This document shows, piece by piece, positions 29,567 to 39,005 of a DNA stretch of 64,000 nucleotides. The translations under genes and the position numbers were made by a program. How positions within the stretch are numbered: the first letter of the stretch is position 1; each line of letters begins with the position of its first letter. Under the pieces are notes generated by a model. It had not been told where the DNA came from, made no database searches, and saw only the letters and a list, made by a program, of their open reading frames with translations. The stretch is from Cyanobacteria bacterium FACHB-63 (GTDB lineage: Bacteria > Cyanobacteriota > Cyanobacteriia > Leptolyngbyales > Leptolyngbyaceae): NCBI GenBank assembly GCA_014695255.1, contig JACJNX010000010.1:91175-155174 (forward strand), in the 5' to 3' direction.

Positions 29567-31264
29567 TTAGTATCCGGCTGCAACGCCTTCTCCACGCGGA
29601 TCAGCCGCGCCTTCGATCGACCCATCCGGCAGAACTAAGATCGCGTTTGCATTTCCCCATTCTCCGCGTTGTTGAATTTGATGTCCTCGACGTTGCAAAT
29701 CTGCGATCGTCAGTGGGTCAAGTCCCCATTGCTCAACCATTAATCGATTCGGTTGCCACTGATGGTGAATGCGTGGGGTTGCGATCGCTCGACGTGCATC
29801 CATGTCATACACTAGAACGTTGAGAATCGTTTGCAGAACGGTTGTGATAATCGTACTGCCACCAGGTGCACCGACCGCCATTTTGAGTTTTCCATTTTCG
29901 GTGATGATTGTCGGAGTCATGCTCGAAAGTGGAGTTTTGCGGGGGGCGATCGCGTTCGCTTGACCTCCAACTAAGCCAAACGCATTTGGAGTATTCGGTG
30001 CGATCGCAAAATCATCCATTTCATTGTTTAAAACAATTCCAGTTCCTTTAGCGACAATCCCCGCACCAAATCCAAGATTGATTGTAAAAGTGAGGCTAAC
30101 GGCATTGCGATCGCGATCCACGATCGTTAAATGACTCGTTTCCGTGGATTCTCGCGATAGTTTTTGTAGAACTGCTGGATCGGCTGGTTTTATTTGAGTT
30201 GCAGCCTTCTGCGGATCGATTTCTCGGCGGCGAATTTTGGCATATTCAGGACTAATCAGCGCAGAAGTCGGAACTTTGACAAAATCAGGATCACCGAGAT
30301 AAGTTGCGCGATCGGCGTAAGCAATTCGCATTGATTCGATCAGTAAATGCAACGCATCAGGATTATGCCAGCCCATTGATTTGAGATCAGTATCGCCAAT
30401 GAGATTGAGAATCTGAAGCAAATGCACTCCACCCGAAGAAGGCGGCGGCATTGAGCAAACCCGCGCTTGGCGAAAATTACCGCAAACGGGATTACGCCAA
30501 ATCGGGCGATACTGCTTGAGATCGTCCAGCGTGATCAATCCGTTATTGGCTTTCATATCCTGCGCGATCGCACTCGCAATCCTGCCTCGATAAAAACTAT
30601 TCGGCTCTTGCGCGATCGCTCTCAGCGTTGCCGCTAGCTCCGTCTGTCTGAGAATTTCCCCCGGCTGATACGGCTTGCCACTGCGCGTAAAAATTTTGCG
30701 GGCTTCCGCATCCTGAAATTTGCGCGATTCGGTGGCTTCGCTGAATCGACGACTCACCGCAAATCCAGATTCAGCAAGCACGATCGCAGGTGCAACCACC
30801 GTCTTCCAAGGCAATTTTCCATACTTCTGGTGCGCTTGATAAAGACCTGCGATCGTTCCCGGTGTCGCCACAGCTAGATATCCATTGGTACTCGCATTCG
30901 GGCGCACTTTCCCCTGAGCATCTAAATATAAATTCTGGGTTGCTTTAATCGGGGCACGTTCGCGAAAGTCGAGCGCTTTCATCTCATTGTTCCGCGCTTG
31001 ATAAAACAGCAAAAATCCACCACCCCCAATTCCCGCACTAAACGGCTCTACCACTGAAATCGCTAACGTCGTCGCGATCGCCGCATCGATCGCGTTTCCT
31101 CCCTGTTTGAGCATATCCAGCCCCACTTGAGAAGCCAAAGGATGCGCTGATGCCACCATGCCTTGACGAGTCCGATCGAGCGGAACAGCCTGCGATCGGA
31201 CGATCGGCACTGGAATCACAACACTGAAAATCATTAAGCCAGAAAGGAAAAAGCGCTTTATCAT
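29567..31264 (-). CDS. ggt: Gamma-glutamyltransferase
   Basis: N-terminal nucleophile hydrolase of 565 residues that cleaves gamma-glutamyl bonds of glutathione in the periplasm. It has an N-terminal signal peptide (about 1-25). The autoprocessing site lies in STETSHLTIVD: the Thr before Ser-His matches the catalytic Thr of the known TTH/TSH motif, at about residue 368. Further motifs are GGQANAIAPRKTPLSSMTPT and GAPGGSTIITTV. Large and small subunits are both present. Confidence 0.92.
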   Translation of the reverse strand: MIKRFFLSGLMIFSVVIPVPIVRSQAVPLDRTRQGMVASAHPLASQVGLDMLKQGGNAIDAAIATTLAISVVEPFSAGIGGGGFLLFYQARNNEMKALDFRERAPIKATQNLYLDAQGKVRPNASTNGYLAVATPGTIAGLYQAHQKYGKLPWKTVVAPAIVLAESGFAVSRRFSEATESRKFQDAEARKIFTRSGKPYQPGEILRQTELAATLRAIAQEPNSFYRGRIASAIAQDMKANNGLITLDDLKQYRPIWRNPVCGNFRQARVCSMPPPSSGGVHLLQILNLIGDTDLKSMGWHNPDALHLLIESMRIAYADRATYLGDPDFVKVPTSALISPEYAKIRRREIDPQKAATQIKPADPAVLQKLSRESTETSHLTIVDRDRNAVSLTFTINLGFGAGIVAKGTGIVLNNEMDDFAIAPNTPNAFGLVGGQANAIAPRKTPLSSMTPTIITENGKLKMAVGAPGGSTIITTVLQTILNVLVYDMDARRAIATPRIHHQWQPNRLMVEQWGLDPLTIADLQRRGHQIQQRGEWGNANAILVLPDGSIEGAADPRGEGVAAGY

Positions 31265-31428
31265 GCGGGAAGTAAAGAGGTGCGGTATTGGAAGAATTCT
31301 GACACAGGAATTCCGCCTGAATATTTTTGCGTCGATCGCAACACTCTCGATTACACTGAAATCTCAGATTTTCAAAGTCTTGCTGCATCGAACGAAAAAC
31401 AACGGCTTTCAATCGAGGAATCTACCCT

Positions 31429-32526
31429 ATGCGTCACGGTCGATCCGCAACCCCCCTAAACCCCAAGCTGCAACAAGCATTAAGCTGTCTAGATTTGCGC
31501 TTAGAAGATGAACTCACGCGCTATCGTCGGCAACGTGCGGGATTAAGTGTTGCCCCGATCGTGCTGCGTCCCAAACAACCGCAGAAGAAATCTTCAGAGT
31601 TAGTCGCGATCGGGGCTGCTTCTGAAGCTCCCACGCCTGTTGAAACACCCCCTAAAGCGATTTCGTTCGATCTCGGTGCCTCTGCTATGTCTGATGCTTC
31701 TAAACCGACTCTGGCAGCCGACACCGACGAGAGCGCGATGATTCCCTACGAGCCAGAAGCAGCAGGTGCTGCCTTGTTTGAGATTGCGAATCCCGGTCAA
31801 GCGCCTGAAGACTATCTGGAATCGTCTGAACAATTGCTCAAAAGCCTGAAGCGTGAAGAAGCCAAAGTGGAAGTCGAGCGCGGATTCCTACAGAGCTTAT
31901 CTACTCCGCTTGGGATTGGCTCAATGTTGACGCTGCTATTGTCTAGCGCCATGTTGGGCTACGTGATTATGAATCCCTCGATTTTGAGTGGAGTTGCTCA
32001 AAAAACAATGCAGCCCGAAACGACCGAAACATCAACTTCCCAAGAAACCGCATCCAACACCCTTCCGACTTCTCCACGCCTCGATCGCGATGAGTTCTCC
32101 GACTTAGGACTCGACACGCTAACGGCAATCAGAACGAAGCCTTCACCTGCTGCGATCGCAGCTTCTCCCAGTCCATCTCCGACCGTATCCCCTGCTGCAC
32201 CGAGCGCGATCGTTGCTCCTGCTGCGTCTCCTGCTCCGGTGACAAGCTCTTCGATGTTGCTCCCTTCGGTTACGGTTCCAAAAACCTCGAATCCCGCGCC
32301 TTCTGCCGCGCCCGAAAGCTTACAGTACAAAGTTGAAATCCCATTTACCGGAGATCAATCTTTGGCAACTGCCCGTCAAGTGGTACCTGATGCCTTTGTC
32401 CGCTCTGACGGTAAGATTCAGCTTGCAGCAACCTTGAGCGAAGAAGCTGCCCAAAAGAAAGTCCAAGCGCTAAAGAATCGCGGACTGACGGCAGAAATTC
32501 GCAAGCCGCAATCGAGCGATCGTTAA
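31429..32526 (+). CDS. Membrane protein with SPOR-like C-terminus
   Basis: A 365-residue protein of unknown function. The N-terminus has a basic cytoplasmic part (ELTRYRRQRAG) and an acidic, Ala/Pro-rich linker. One membrane helix lies at about residues 160-183. A long Ser/Pro/Ala-rich extracytoplasmic linker follows. The last 80 residues (YKVEIPFTGDQSLATARQVV, then EEAAQKKVQALKNRGL) have the pattern of a SPOR or LysM-like peptidoglycan-binding fold. Known cyanobacterial relatives are uncharacterised. Two 22-bp direct repeats follow its stop. Confidence 0.65.
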   Translation: MRHGRSATPLNPKLQQALSCLDLRLEDELTRYRRQRAGLSVAPIVLRPKQPQKKSSELVAIGAASEAPTPVETPPKAISFDLGASAMSDASKPTLAADTDESAMIPYEPEAAGAALFEIANPGQAPEDYLESSEQLLKSLKREEAKVEVERGFLQSLSTPLGIGSMLTLLLSSAMLGYVIMNPSILSGVAQKTMQPETTETSTSQETASNTLPTSPRLDRDEFSDLGLDTLTAIRTKPSPAAIAASPSPSPTVSPAAPSAIVAPAASPAPVTSSSMLLPSVTVPKTSNPAPSAAPESLQYKVEIPFTGDQSLATARQVVPDAFVRSDGKIQLAATLSEEAAQKKVQALKNRGLTAEIRKPQSSDR

Positions 32527-32564
32527 CCTGAGTCTCCAACATCGTTAACCTGAGCCTCCAGCAA
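32521..32564 (+). repeat. Two 22-bp tandem direct repeats over a gene end
   Basis: CGTTAACCTGAGTCTCCAAC-AT at 32521-32542 is followed at once by CGTTAACCTGAGCCTCCAGC-AA at 32543-32564. Only three or four bases differ. The first copy includes the stop codon of the preceding gene. Confidence 0.7.
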
Positions 32565-32622
32565 GGATGCGTCTGTGGGAAGGCGGAACCAACGAGCGCG
32601 ATTGCGGAATCGAGCAAGGCTC

Positions 32623-32810
32623 CGTTTCAGTGTTCTACGCAGTGCGATCCACGATCAGATTAATCCGCTCAATCCGCAAAAGCGTTCGCTCAGTATTCTA
32701 CGCAGTCAGATCAATCCACCGATCAGTTGCAGCCTTGATCTGAGGCATCGTTTCTGTGTTTCCCGCAGTGAGATGTACGATCACATCAATCGGAACAACG
32801 TTCCAAAGAT
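32623..32810 (+). repeat. Three degenerate ~60-66-bp tandem repeats in the gap before yidD
   Basis: Units begin at 32623, 32683 and 32749 with CGTT[TC]-x(5)-GT[GA]TT[CT]. Each then has a [CT]GCAGT core and a GATCA-x-(A)TCAAT-like end. They sit in the 348-bp gap 32527-32874. A short frame across them repeats VLRSAIHDQIN / ILRS-QIN / VSRSEMYDHIN, but I do not think it is a gene because it lacks a ribosome site. Confidence 0.5.
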
Positions 32811-32874
32811 CAAAAGGCCTGTTCCATATAACTGCTGAATCGTTTACGATCGAACAAGACACCCATTTCGATCT

Positions 32875-33096
32875 ATGAAATTCTTGTTAATCGCCTTGGT
32901 CAAAGGCTATCGAGTCGCAATCTCTCCCCTCATGATGCCGACTTGTCGATTTCATCCCACTTGTTCTCGATATGCGATCGAAGCCCTCGAAACTCACGGT
33001 GCACTCAAGGGCAGTTGGCTGGCAGCGGGGCGAATTTGTCGCTGTCATCCGTTCAATCCTGGCGGTTATGATCCTGTTCCGAAGAAAGACGCATGA
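32875..33096 (+). CDS. yidD: YidD membrane-protein insertion efficiency factor
   Basis: A 73-residue amphipathic membrane protein that helps YidC/Sec insertase. The conserved HPTCSRYA motif and the C-terminal [13 protein letters not shown] are present. In many bacteria it lies near rnpA/yidC; here it overlaps the VanX-like gene by four bases, which is a different context. ATG 32875 fits the family N-terminus exactly. Confidence 0.93.
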   Translation: MKFLLIALVKGYRVAISPLMMPTCRFHPTCSRYAIEALETHGALKGSWLAAGRICRCHPFNPGGYDPVPKKDA

Positions 33097-33785
33097 AACC
33101 GTATCAGACTGTTGCGATCGTTGAATGTCACGAGCCGTTAGTCGAAATCCCGGATCAGTTTGCCCGTGTTACGCCACATCCGTATGCAAAGTTAGGCGCA
33201 CCCTACGGGGAAAAGTCGCCGTTTTTTGTTAGACAAGGGCTGCTCGATCGCTTACTCATTGCCGATGCTCACCTTCAGCATTTTCAACCCGGATGGAAGA
33301 TTCAGGTATTTGATGCGTATCGTCCGGTCGCAGTTCAGCAATTTATGGTGGATTACACGCTGAAGGAATTAGTCAACGCAAACGGATTGAATTTAGAAAC
33401 GCTATCCACAACCCAGCGAGAAGAATTTCAGCAACAGGTGTATCAATTCTGGGCAATGCCAAATTTAGACCCTGCAACCCCACCGCCACATAGTACCGGA
33501 GCCGCGATCGACATCACTTTAATCGATGAAATCGGAAACACAATCAACATGGGATCAAACATTGATGAGATCTCAGAGCGATCATTCCCAAATCATTTTG
33601 AAGATCGCCCCGATTTACCATATCACCAACATCGAAAAATTCTCGCCAATAGCATGATCTCCGCAGGATTTAAGTGCCATTGGAATGAATGGTGGCACTT
33701 TTCCTACGGAGATCAGATTTGGGCATGGCTCACGAATCAAGACAATCCGGGAGCCGATGCGATCGCCAAATACGGCAGAGTTTAA
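33093..33785 (+). CDS. D-alanyl-D-alanine dipeptidase (VanX/DdpX-like, peptidase M15D)
   Basis: Zn-dependent dipeptidase of 230 residues that hydrolyses D-Ala-D-Ala from cell-wall recycling. The zinc site is clear: [12 protein letters not shown] gives H (in PHSTG) and D, and EWWHFSYG gives the catalytic Glu and the third ligand His. [10 protein letters not shown] matches the substrate-Arg motif. There is no signal peptide, so it is cytoplasmic, which fits recycling rather than vancomycin resistance. It is translationally coupled to yidD. Confidence 0.88.
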   Translation: MKPYQTVAIVECHEPLVEIPDQFARVTPHPYAKLGAPYGEKSPFFVRQGLLDRLLIADAHLQHFQPGWKIQVFDAYRPVAVQQFMVDYTLKELVNANGLNLETLSTTQREEFQQQVYQFWAMPNLDPATPPPHSTGAAIDITLIDEIGNTINMGSNIDEISERSFPNHFEDRPDLPYHQHRKILANSMISAGFKCHWNEWWHFSYGDQIWAWLTNQDNPGADAIAKYGRV

Positions 33786-34222
33786 GGCTGGATTTTGACT
33801 GAGAGAATGCGATCGTTGCCGCGGATTGCATTTACAACATCCATATCACCCGTCTTACCAAACACCGTATGAACGCCGTCCAAATGCGGTTGGGCTGCGT
33901 GGCAGATGAAGAACTGGCTACCTCCTGTATTTCGTCCCGCATGAGCCATCGATAAGCTTCCAGCTTCATGCTTATTCGGATTAATTTCGCAGTTAATTTT
34001 GTAGCCAGGACCTCCAGTTCCGGGCATTCCTGATGCTCCGTCGCGGGTATTCGGACAGCCGCCCTGAACCATAAAATTCGGAATCACCCGATGAAATTTC
34101 AAACCATCGTAAAATCCTTTGTTTGCTAAATCGACAAAATTTTTCACGGTATTCGGCGCATCTTGATCAAACAACTCAAGATTAATAGTGCCTTTGTCCG
34201 TTTCCATGATTGCGCGTGTCAT
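33782..34222 (-). CDS. Peptidyl-prolyl cis-trans isomerase, cyclophilin type
   Basis: A 146-residue cyclophilin for protein folding in the cytoplasm (no signal peptide). Active-site residues are visible in [16 protein letters not shown] (Arg), [18 protein letters not shown], and [11 protein letters not shown]. The length suits the bacterial PpiB class. It converges with the VanX-like gene, overlapping it by four bases at the stops. Confidence 0.93.
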   Translation of the reverse strand: MTRAIMETDKGTINLELFDQDAPNTVKNFVDLANKGFYDGLKFHRVIPNFMVQGGCPNTRDGASGMPGTGGPGYKINCEINPNKHEAGSLSMAHAGRNTGGSQFFICHAAQPHLDGVHTVFGKTGDMDVVNAIRGNDRILSVKIQP

Positions 34223-34315
34223 GATTGCGCTCCCTCATATTTTCAGCTTTTCCATCCTATCAAGGTCTTCACAATTGCATCACTGATAGTTTGAGTGATG
34301 TATCGCACGATCGTC

Positions 34316-35521
34316 CTAGCTCTGAGGCGCACGCACCATTCCCGCTCCCACATCAAACGGGTCAAAATCCGCAGCAATCCCTTCTGAGGTGGCATTCCCG
34401 ACGACACGCGCCATTAATTCCAGTGAGTTCAGCCGCCCGCTCCGCTTGAGTTTTTCTGCCCACAGTGCAGCCACCCCTGCTACATGAGGAGCCGCCATAC
34501 TCGTCCCATTCATCGCCACCAATCCACCGCCCGCTTTTGCCGACAGCACTTGTACACCAGGCCCTGAGAGATTGGCTCCGGTGTTTGAGAAGGGAGCGAT
34601 CGTCAATCCAGACGCACTACGGCCCAACGCCGCAACCGAAATAATTCCCTCAGCAACCGCTGGGGGTGCAACCGCAATTTCCCAGTCTTTATTGGCTTGG
34701 CGGCGGCTTTCATTCCCCGCAGCAGCGACCAAAACCGCAGCTTGGGAAAACGGAGCGCGAGCACTGGCAAGCGCGGCTAAGCTTTGGAACAATTGAACAT
34801 TAGCCCGGTAGCCTTCTAAGGCACGCGAGGTCGCTAGCTCTGTCGGTAAGCCTTGCTTGACAAAGTATTGTACAAATCCAGGAAAATCGATACCGAGCGA
34901 CATCGAAATCACGTTCGCACCATTATCGAGTGCCCATAAAATTGCATCCGCAATTTGATCACTAGAGCCACCTTGCTCACCGATCACTTTTCCAATTAAC
35001 GCTTTGTTGACTCCGGGTGCAACGCCAATCCGAATGTCATCGACAGTGCGGCCAAAGATCGTTCCTGCACAATGAGTTCCATGACCGTCCTTATCGCCAT
35101 CTCCCTCTTCAGTAAAGTCTTTTTGAATGATCTCAACACCCGCAAATGCAGCATGAGTGGCATCGATACCGCTATCGAGAACGGCAACAATAACGCCATC
35201 TCCAGTAAAAGGCGAGGTGTCTGCTCCCACTGCCTGAACTCCCCAAGTTAATTGGGAAGCAGCCTCTGCTGAGCCTTCTGCTAGCCCTTCGACTTCTACA
35301 GGGCGAATCAGTTTCATTGGCATCGCAGGCGCGATCGCAACGACATCGGGATCACGATTGAGCGAAGCGATTTCGCTGCGTTCGATGTCATACGTGCTGA
35401 CCTGCACATTGGGAAAAGCAGCTTCTGTGGGAGCGGATTGACCAGGAAGCGCGGCGGGGCCTGCAAACAAATCACGGGTAGTCGATCGCAGGCTTCTTAG
35501 AACAATGTGTTTCGTTTTCAT
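34316..35521 (-). CDS. Subtilisin-like serine protease (S8)
   Basis: A 401-residue protease. The triad is intact: Asp in VAVLDSGIDATH, His in DGHGTHCAGTIFG, Ser in NGTSMAAPHVAGVAAL; the oxyanion Asn is in AAAGNES. The first 100 residues look like an I9-type prodomain (STYDIERSEIASLNRDPDVV) and no signal peptide is apparent, so it may act inside the cell or be exported by another route. Start at ATG 35521 rather than TTG 35530. Confidence 0.9.
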   Translation of the reverse strand: MKTKHIVLRSLRSTTRDLFAGPAALPGQSAPTEAAFPNVQVSTYDIERSEIASLNRDPDVVAIAPAMPMKLIRPVEVEGLAEGSAEAASQLTWGVQAVGADTSPFTGDGVIVAVLDSGIDATHAAFAGVEIIQKDFTEEGDGDKDGHGTHCAGTIFGRTVDDIRIGVAPGVNKALIGKVIGEQGGSSDQIADAILWALDNGANVISMSLGIDFPGFVQYFVKQGLPTELATSRALEGYRANVQLFQSLAALASARAPFSQAAVLVAAAGNESRRQANKDWEIAVAPPAVAEGIISVAALGRSASGLTIAPFSNTGANLSGPGVQVLSAKAGGGLVAMNGTSMAAPHVAGVAALWAEKLKRSGRLNSLELMARVVGNATSEGIAADFDPFDVGAGMVRAPQS

Positions 35522-35537
35522 GGGCTGCAAATAATAA

Positions 35538-35640
35538 CGGACGAAGATGATTGCAATGGCTCTATTTCAAACCAAAGCCTTAAAACACTATCCTCAGCAA
35601 AATCTAGATAGAAGTTTCTTGCATGATATTTCTTCGTCCG
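35538..35640. repeat. 10-bp inverted repeat bracketing a 103-bp intergenic segment
   Basis: CGGACGAAGA at 35538-35547 and TCTTCGTCCG at 35631-35640 are perfect inverted copies, 83 bases apart, just upstream of the subtilase. This may be a MITE-like remnant or a long stem; no target-site duplication is visible. Confidence 0.4.
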
Positions 35641-35658
35641 GAAATGAAGCAGAAAACT

Positions 35659-36789
35659 TTAAAAATCCACACCACGCTTCAGGTCAACCCCTCTCTCGGC
35701 ATAGTGTTTATGGCACACCATTTCTGAGTGAACGGTTGCGAGGTCAAAATAAGCAGGCGGATTTTTACAGCGACCTGTGATCACGATTTCGGTATCACGA
35801 GGTTTTCGTAATAAGGCTTGAACGATCGGTTCTTCCGGCAACAGTTCTAAATCAACCGTCGGATTCAGCTCATCGAGAATAATCGTTTTGTACAATCCCG
35901 ACGCGATCGCAGCCCGCGCAATCTCCCAACCCCGCTCCGCTTCGACGTAATCGAGTTCCTGCTGTTGACCGCGCCAGACGATCGCATCTCGCCCCGATCG
36001 CTGGTGATCCACTAAGTTTGGATAGCTCTGGCGCAGTGCATTAATGGCTGCATCTTCGGTGTAGCCACTTCCTCCTTTGAGCCACTGCATGATTAACACG
36101 CGATGCGATTTATCTTGACTGATGCCTTTACCGATCGCTTGCAGTGCCTTACCCAGTGCGCTGGTCGATTTTCCTTTTCCGGCTCCCGTGTAAATCTCAA
36201 TCCCTGCAATTCCTTCTTCTTTGGCAACGTGATAGTGCGGCTTCATTTCAGAATGCAGATCCGCAATATCGATCAATGCTTGCGGTGCAGCGCGACCTGT
36301 GACAATCACTTCCATGTGATCCGGTTTGTGCTTCAGCGTTCGCACCACTTCATCCACCGGAAGCAATCCCAGATCTAAAACCGGATTCAGTTCATCCATC
36401 ACAACGACCGAATAAAGCCCGGATGCGATCGCGCCCTTTGCCACGTCCCAGCCGCGTTGTGCTTCTTGTCGATCGAACTTGGTGATCTCGTCGGCTCCGA
36501 AAAATTCACCACGTCCGGTACGAACTTGATCGATTAGATGCGGGAAAGCGCGTTGCAACGCTTGAATTGACGCATCCTCGTCATAAGTCCGCCCAGGCCC
36601 TTTGAGAAATCGCAGCAGTAGAACGCGAGTTTGGGACGCATATTGAATGCCCAATCCAATCGATCGCAGCACCACACCGAGCGCTGCTTGAGATTTCCCT
36701 TTACCCGCCCCATCGTAGATGTGAATCTGTCCGGTCATGCGTTCTGATCGCGCTTGTGCGGTGCGGATACCCACGCCTGCTCTAGTCAT
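35659..36789 (-). CDS. Tandem-domain cob(I)yrinic acid a,c-diamide adenosyltransferase (CobO-like)
   Basis: Transfers the adenosyl group of ATP to cobalt in vitamin B12 synthesis. The 376-residue protein is two CobO/BtuR domains in a row. Each has a P-loop (YDGAGKGKSQAALG near residue 23; YTGAGKGKSTSALG near 198), an [LW]KG-x-G-x-[TY] strand, an ERGW/QRGWD helix and a DELNP motif. The second keeps GRCKNPP where the first has GRAAPQA, so the two may differ in activity. ATG 36789 leaves a sensible N-terminus; the 41 extra upstream codons look non-coding. Confidence 0.85.
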   Translation of the reverse strand: MTRAGVGIRTAQARSERMTGQIHIYDGAGKGKSQAALGVVLRSIGLGIQYASQTRVLLLRFLKGPGRTYDEDASIQALQRAFPHLIDQVRTGRGEFFGADEITKFDRQEAQRGWDVAKGAIASGLYSVVVMDELNPVLDLGLLPVDEVVRTLKHKPDHMEVIVTGRAAPQALIDIADLHSEMKPHYHVAKEEGIAGIEIYTGAGKGKSTSALGKALQAIGKGISQDKSHRVLIMQWLKGGSGYTEDAAINALRQSYPNLVDHQRSGRDAIVWRGQQQELDYVEAERGWEIARAAIASGLYKTIILDELNPTVDLELLPEEPIVQALLRKPRDTEIVITGRCKNPPAYFDLATVHSEMVCHKHYAERGVDLKRGVDF

Positions 36790-36951
36790 ATCGATCGCCG
36801 TTTCTAAATGCAGATTTACTCTAGCAGGTTTATCGAGGATGAGACATCGATCGTTGATGAGATTGATAAAGCACTGTGATGTAAAGTGCCTTGAAATATA
36901 AACTTCACTCAACTTAAAGTGGGAGCAGTCTCAAATTCAAGGAGCGCCAGA

Positions 36952-37497
36952 ATGCAGGATTCGATTAAGCCGTCGTTTACCCCATTAAATGAAATAAATG
37001 AAACCGATCGTTGGTTTACCAATTTCAGCCGAAATCATGTCGTGAAGGCATTAGAAACGGTTCAGGATTTGATTGTGGTTTCGTTGTGCATCGGATTGTT
37101 CTGCGTGATGGTGATTCAATTAAGAGCAATGTTCATTTCGTTGCTGCCACCGTTGAACTTTCATGAAGTCACCGCTGATATCTTGTTCTTGTTAATTCTG
37201 GTTGAATTGTTTCGATTATTAATTATCTATTTGCAAGAGCAGCGGATTTCGATCGGAGTTGCAGTGGAAGTGGCGATCGTATCTGTTCTACGAGAAGTGC
37301 TAGTGCGAGGAATTCTAGAAGTACATTGGACTCAAGTTCTTGCCACCTGTTCGTTTTTGATGGCGTTGGCATTCCTATTAATCGTGCGAGTTTGGTTGCC
37401 ACCAACCTTCAAGGGAATTGATCCTGAAAAGCGGTTCTCTGTAAACCATCAAGAATCAGAAACTGTCTCGTTGACTGGTAACGGACATCATCACTAG
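36952..37497 (+). CDS. PsiE-like (phosphate-starvation-inducible) membrane protein
   Basis: A 181-residue membrane protein of the PsiE family, function unknown. There are four hydrophobic segments, with conserved LELFRLLI (here VELFRLLIIYL), HEVTADILFLLILV and REVLVRGILE. AAGGAG stands seven bases before ATG 36952, which decides the start. I see no clear Pho box upstream, so phosphate control is not supported here. Confidence 0.8.
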   Translation: MQDSIKPSFTPLNEINETDRWFTNFSRNHVVKALETVQDLIVVSLCIGLFCVMVIQLRAMFISLLPPLNFHEVTADILFLLILVELFRLLIIYLQEQRISIGVAVEVAIVSVLREVLVRGILEVHWTQVLATCSFLMALAFLLIVRVWLPPTFKGIDPEKRFSVNHQESETVSLTGNGHHH

Positions 37498-37507
37498 AAA
37501 CACTCGG

Positions 37508-37552
37508 CAGGGGTTTGAAAGGCGATATGCTGTAGAAGCTTTCAGACCCCTG
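37508..37552 (+). terminator. Hairpin between the PsiE-like gene and the methyltransferase
   Basis: Arms CAGGGGTTTGAAAG (37508-37521) and CTTTCAGACCCCTG (37539-37552) pair over 14 positions with one G-U, with a 17-base loop. It lacks a U-tract. It lies eight bases before the next ATG, so it is either a terminator for the upstream gene or a 5'-UTR hairpin. Confidence 0.5.
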
Positions 37553-37559
37553 TATAACT

Positions 37560-38315
37560 ATGACTGAAACGCCTCCCCTTCATACCCTCGATCCGTTAAA
37601 TCGGTTTTCCGATCGCGCCACCGATTACCAAAAATATCGTCCAAGCTATCCCAAAGCCGCGATCGACAAGATTCTTTCAGACCTTGGTGATCCAACTCAA
37701 CTCACTGCCGCAGATGTCGGTGCAGGAACCGGAATTTCAGCGAGATTACTCAGCGATCGTGGTTTGCAAGTCTGGGCAATTGAACCCAATGCCGCGATGA
37801 GTACTGAAGCAGAACCCTATCCGCGAGTAGAATTCCGGCAAGCCACAGCAGAACACACCGAATTACCCAATCAATCCGTTAATTTAGTGACTTGCTTTCA
37901 ATCATTTCACTGGTTTGAACCAGAGCAAGCATTGCAGGAGTTTCGCCGCATTCTAAAACCAGGTGGACGACTAGCATTGATTTGGAATACTCGCGATTTC
38001 GACGATCCTTTCACTCAAGAATATGGTGAACTCTTGCAGCAAGCTTCAAACAAGCATCCGGCGCTCGATCGCATGGAAACCCTTCCACAGAACTCATATT
38101 TTCCCACGTTTGAAAAACACTGTTTTGCCTTAGAACACGCACTGGATTTACCTGCGTTGATCGGCAACACGAAAAGTCGATCGTATGTTCCAAGTTCCGG
38201 TGAGTTGCTCGATCGACTGTTACAACATCTCGAAGCGTTATATCAACGCAATGCAGACGCTCAAGGTTTAGTCTATGTGAAGTACCAAACAAAGGTTTTC
38301 ATTGCAGGAGCGTAA
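37560..38315 (+). CDS. Class I SAM-dependent methyltransferase (Methyltransf_11)
   Basis: A 251-residue methyltransferase. Motif I is ADVGAGTGISARLL (about residues 53-67), followed by an acidic Glu at WAIEPNAAM; post-I motif NLVTCFQSFHWFEPEQALQE and FRRILKPGGRLALIWN are typical. The substrate is not known. The hairpin described at 37508-37552 precedes it, and another methyltransferase follows three bases later. Confidence 0.85.
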   Translation: MTETPPLHTLDPLNRFSDRATDYQKYRPSYPKAAIDKILSDLGDPTQLTAADVGAGTGISARLLSDRGLQVWAIEPNAAMSTEAEPYPRVEFRQATAEHTELPNQSVNLVTCFQSFHWFEPEQALQEFRRILKPGGRLALIWNTRDFDDPFTQEYGELLQQASNKHPALDRMETLPQNSYFPTFEKHCFALEHALDLPALIGNTKSRSYVPSSGELLDRLLQHLEALYQRNADAQGLVYVKYQTKVFIAGA

Positions 38316-38318
38316 CTA

Positions 38319-39005
38319 ATGGGATTGCGGCTAGAACAGATTGTGCCTTGGGGTCGATCGCGCTCTGAGTACATTCGGATGTTTGACTTAACCGAAGCGG
38401 ATCTTCAGGGCAAAATTCTCGACTGTGGAAGTGGCCCCGCAAGCTTTAATGCTGAAATGACTGCATTGGGCTATTCCATAATCTCATGCGATCCGATCTA
38501 CCAATTCTCAGCCGAGCAGATTCAACAGCGAATCGATGAAACCTACGAAACTATTCTCGATAAAGTCGAAGCAACGCGGGAAAATTTCATCTGGACAACT
38601 TTTCGATCGCCCCAAGAAATGGCACAGTCGCGTATGGCTTCAATGCAACGCTTTCTTGCCGACTTTCCCGCCGGATTGCAGCAAGGACGGTATCAATTCT
38701 ATGAACTTCCGAATCTCCCATTTGAAAACAATCAGTTCGATTTAGCGTTATGTTCCCACTTGCTATTTCTATACTCTGATCAATTGAACTTAGAATTTCA
38801 TCTAGCATCGATTCTCGAAATGTGTCGCGTATCACCTGAAGTGAGAATTTTTCCATTGCTGCTCAACATGACGGGCGAAACTTCTCCCTTTCTCGAACCT
38901 GTCATGCAAACGTTAAAAGAACAAGGTTATACCGTTCTTTTGCGGCAGGTTCCTTACGAATTCCAGCGCGGCGGTAATCAGATGCTTCAAATCAAAACGT
39001 CGTAG
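38319..39005 (+). CDS. SAM-binding methyltransferase-like protein
   Basis: A 228-residue protein, SAM-dependent methyltransferase fold by motif: KILDCGSGPASFNAEM (about 30-45), the acidic strand SIISCDPIY and a late FDLALCSHLLFLYSD. The sequence differs from the preceding methyltransferase, so it is not a duplicate. It is probably co-transcribed with it. The last 14 bases overlap the convergent NIL-ferredoxin gene. Substrate unknown. Confidence 0.75.
   Translation: MGLRLEQIVPWGRSRSEYIRMFDLTEADLQGKILDCGSGPASFNAEMTALGYSIISCDPIYQFSAEQIQQRIDETYETILDKVEATRENFIWTTFRSPQEMAQSRMASMQRFLADFPAGLQQGRYQFYELPNLPFENNQFDLALCSHLLFLYSDQLNLEFHLASILEMCRVSPEVRIFPLLLNMTGETSPFLEPVMQTLKEQGYTVLLRQVPYEFQRGGNQMLQIKTS

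Noticed and set aside
35547..35780. 77-codon plus-strand frame in the subtilase/CobO gap
   Set aside because: Overlaps the CobO C-terminus on the opposite strand, has no ribosome site and resembles nothing known.
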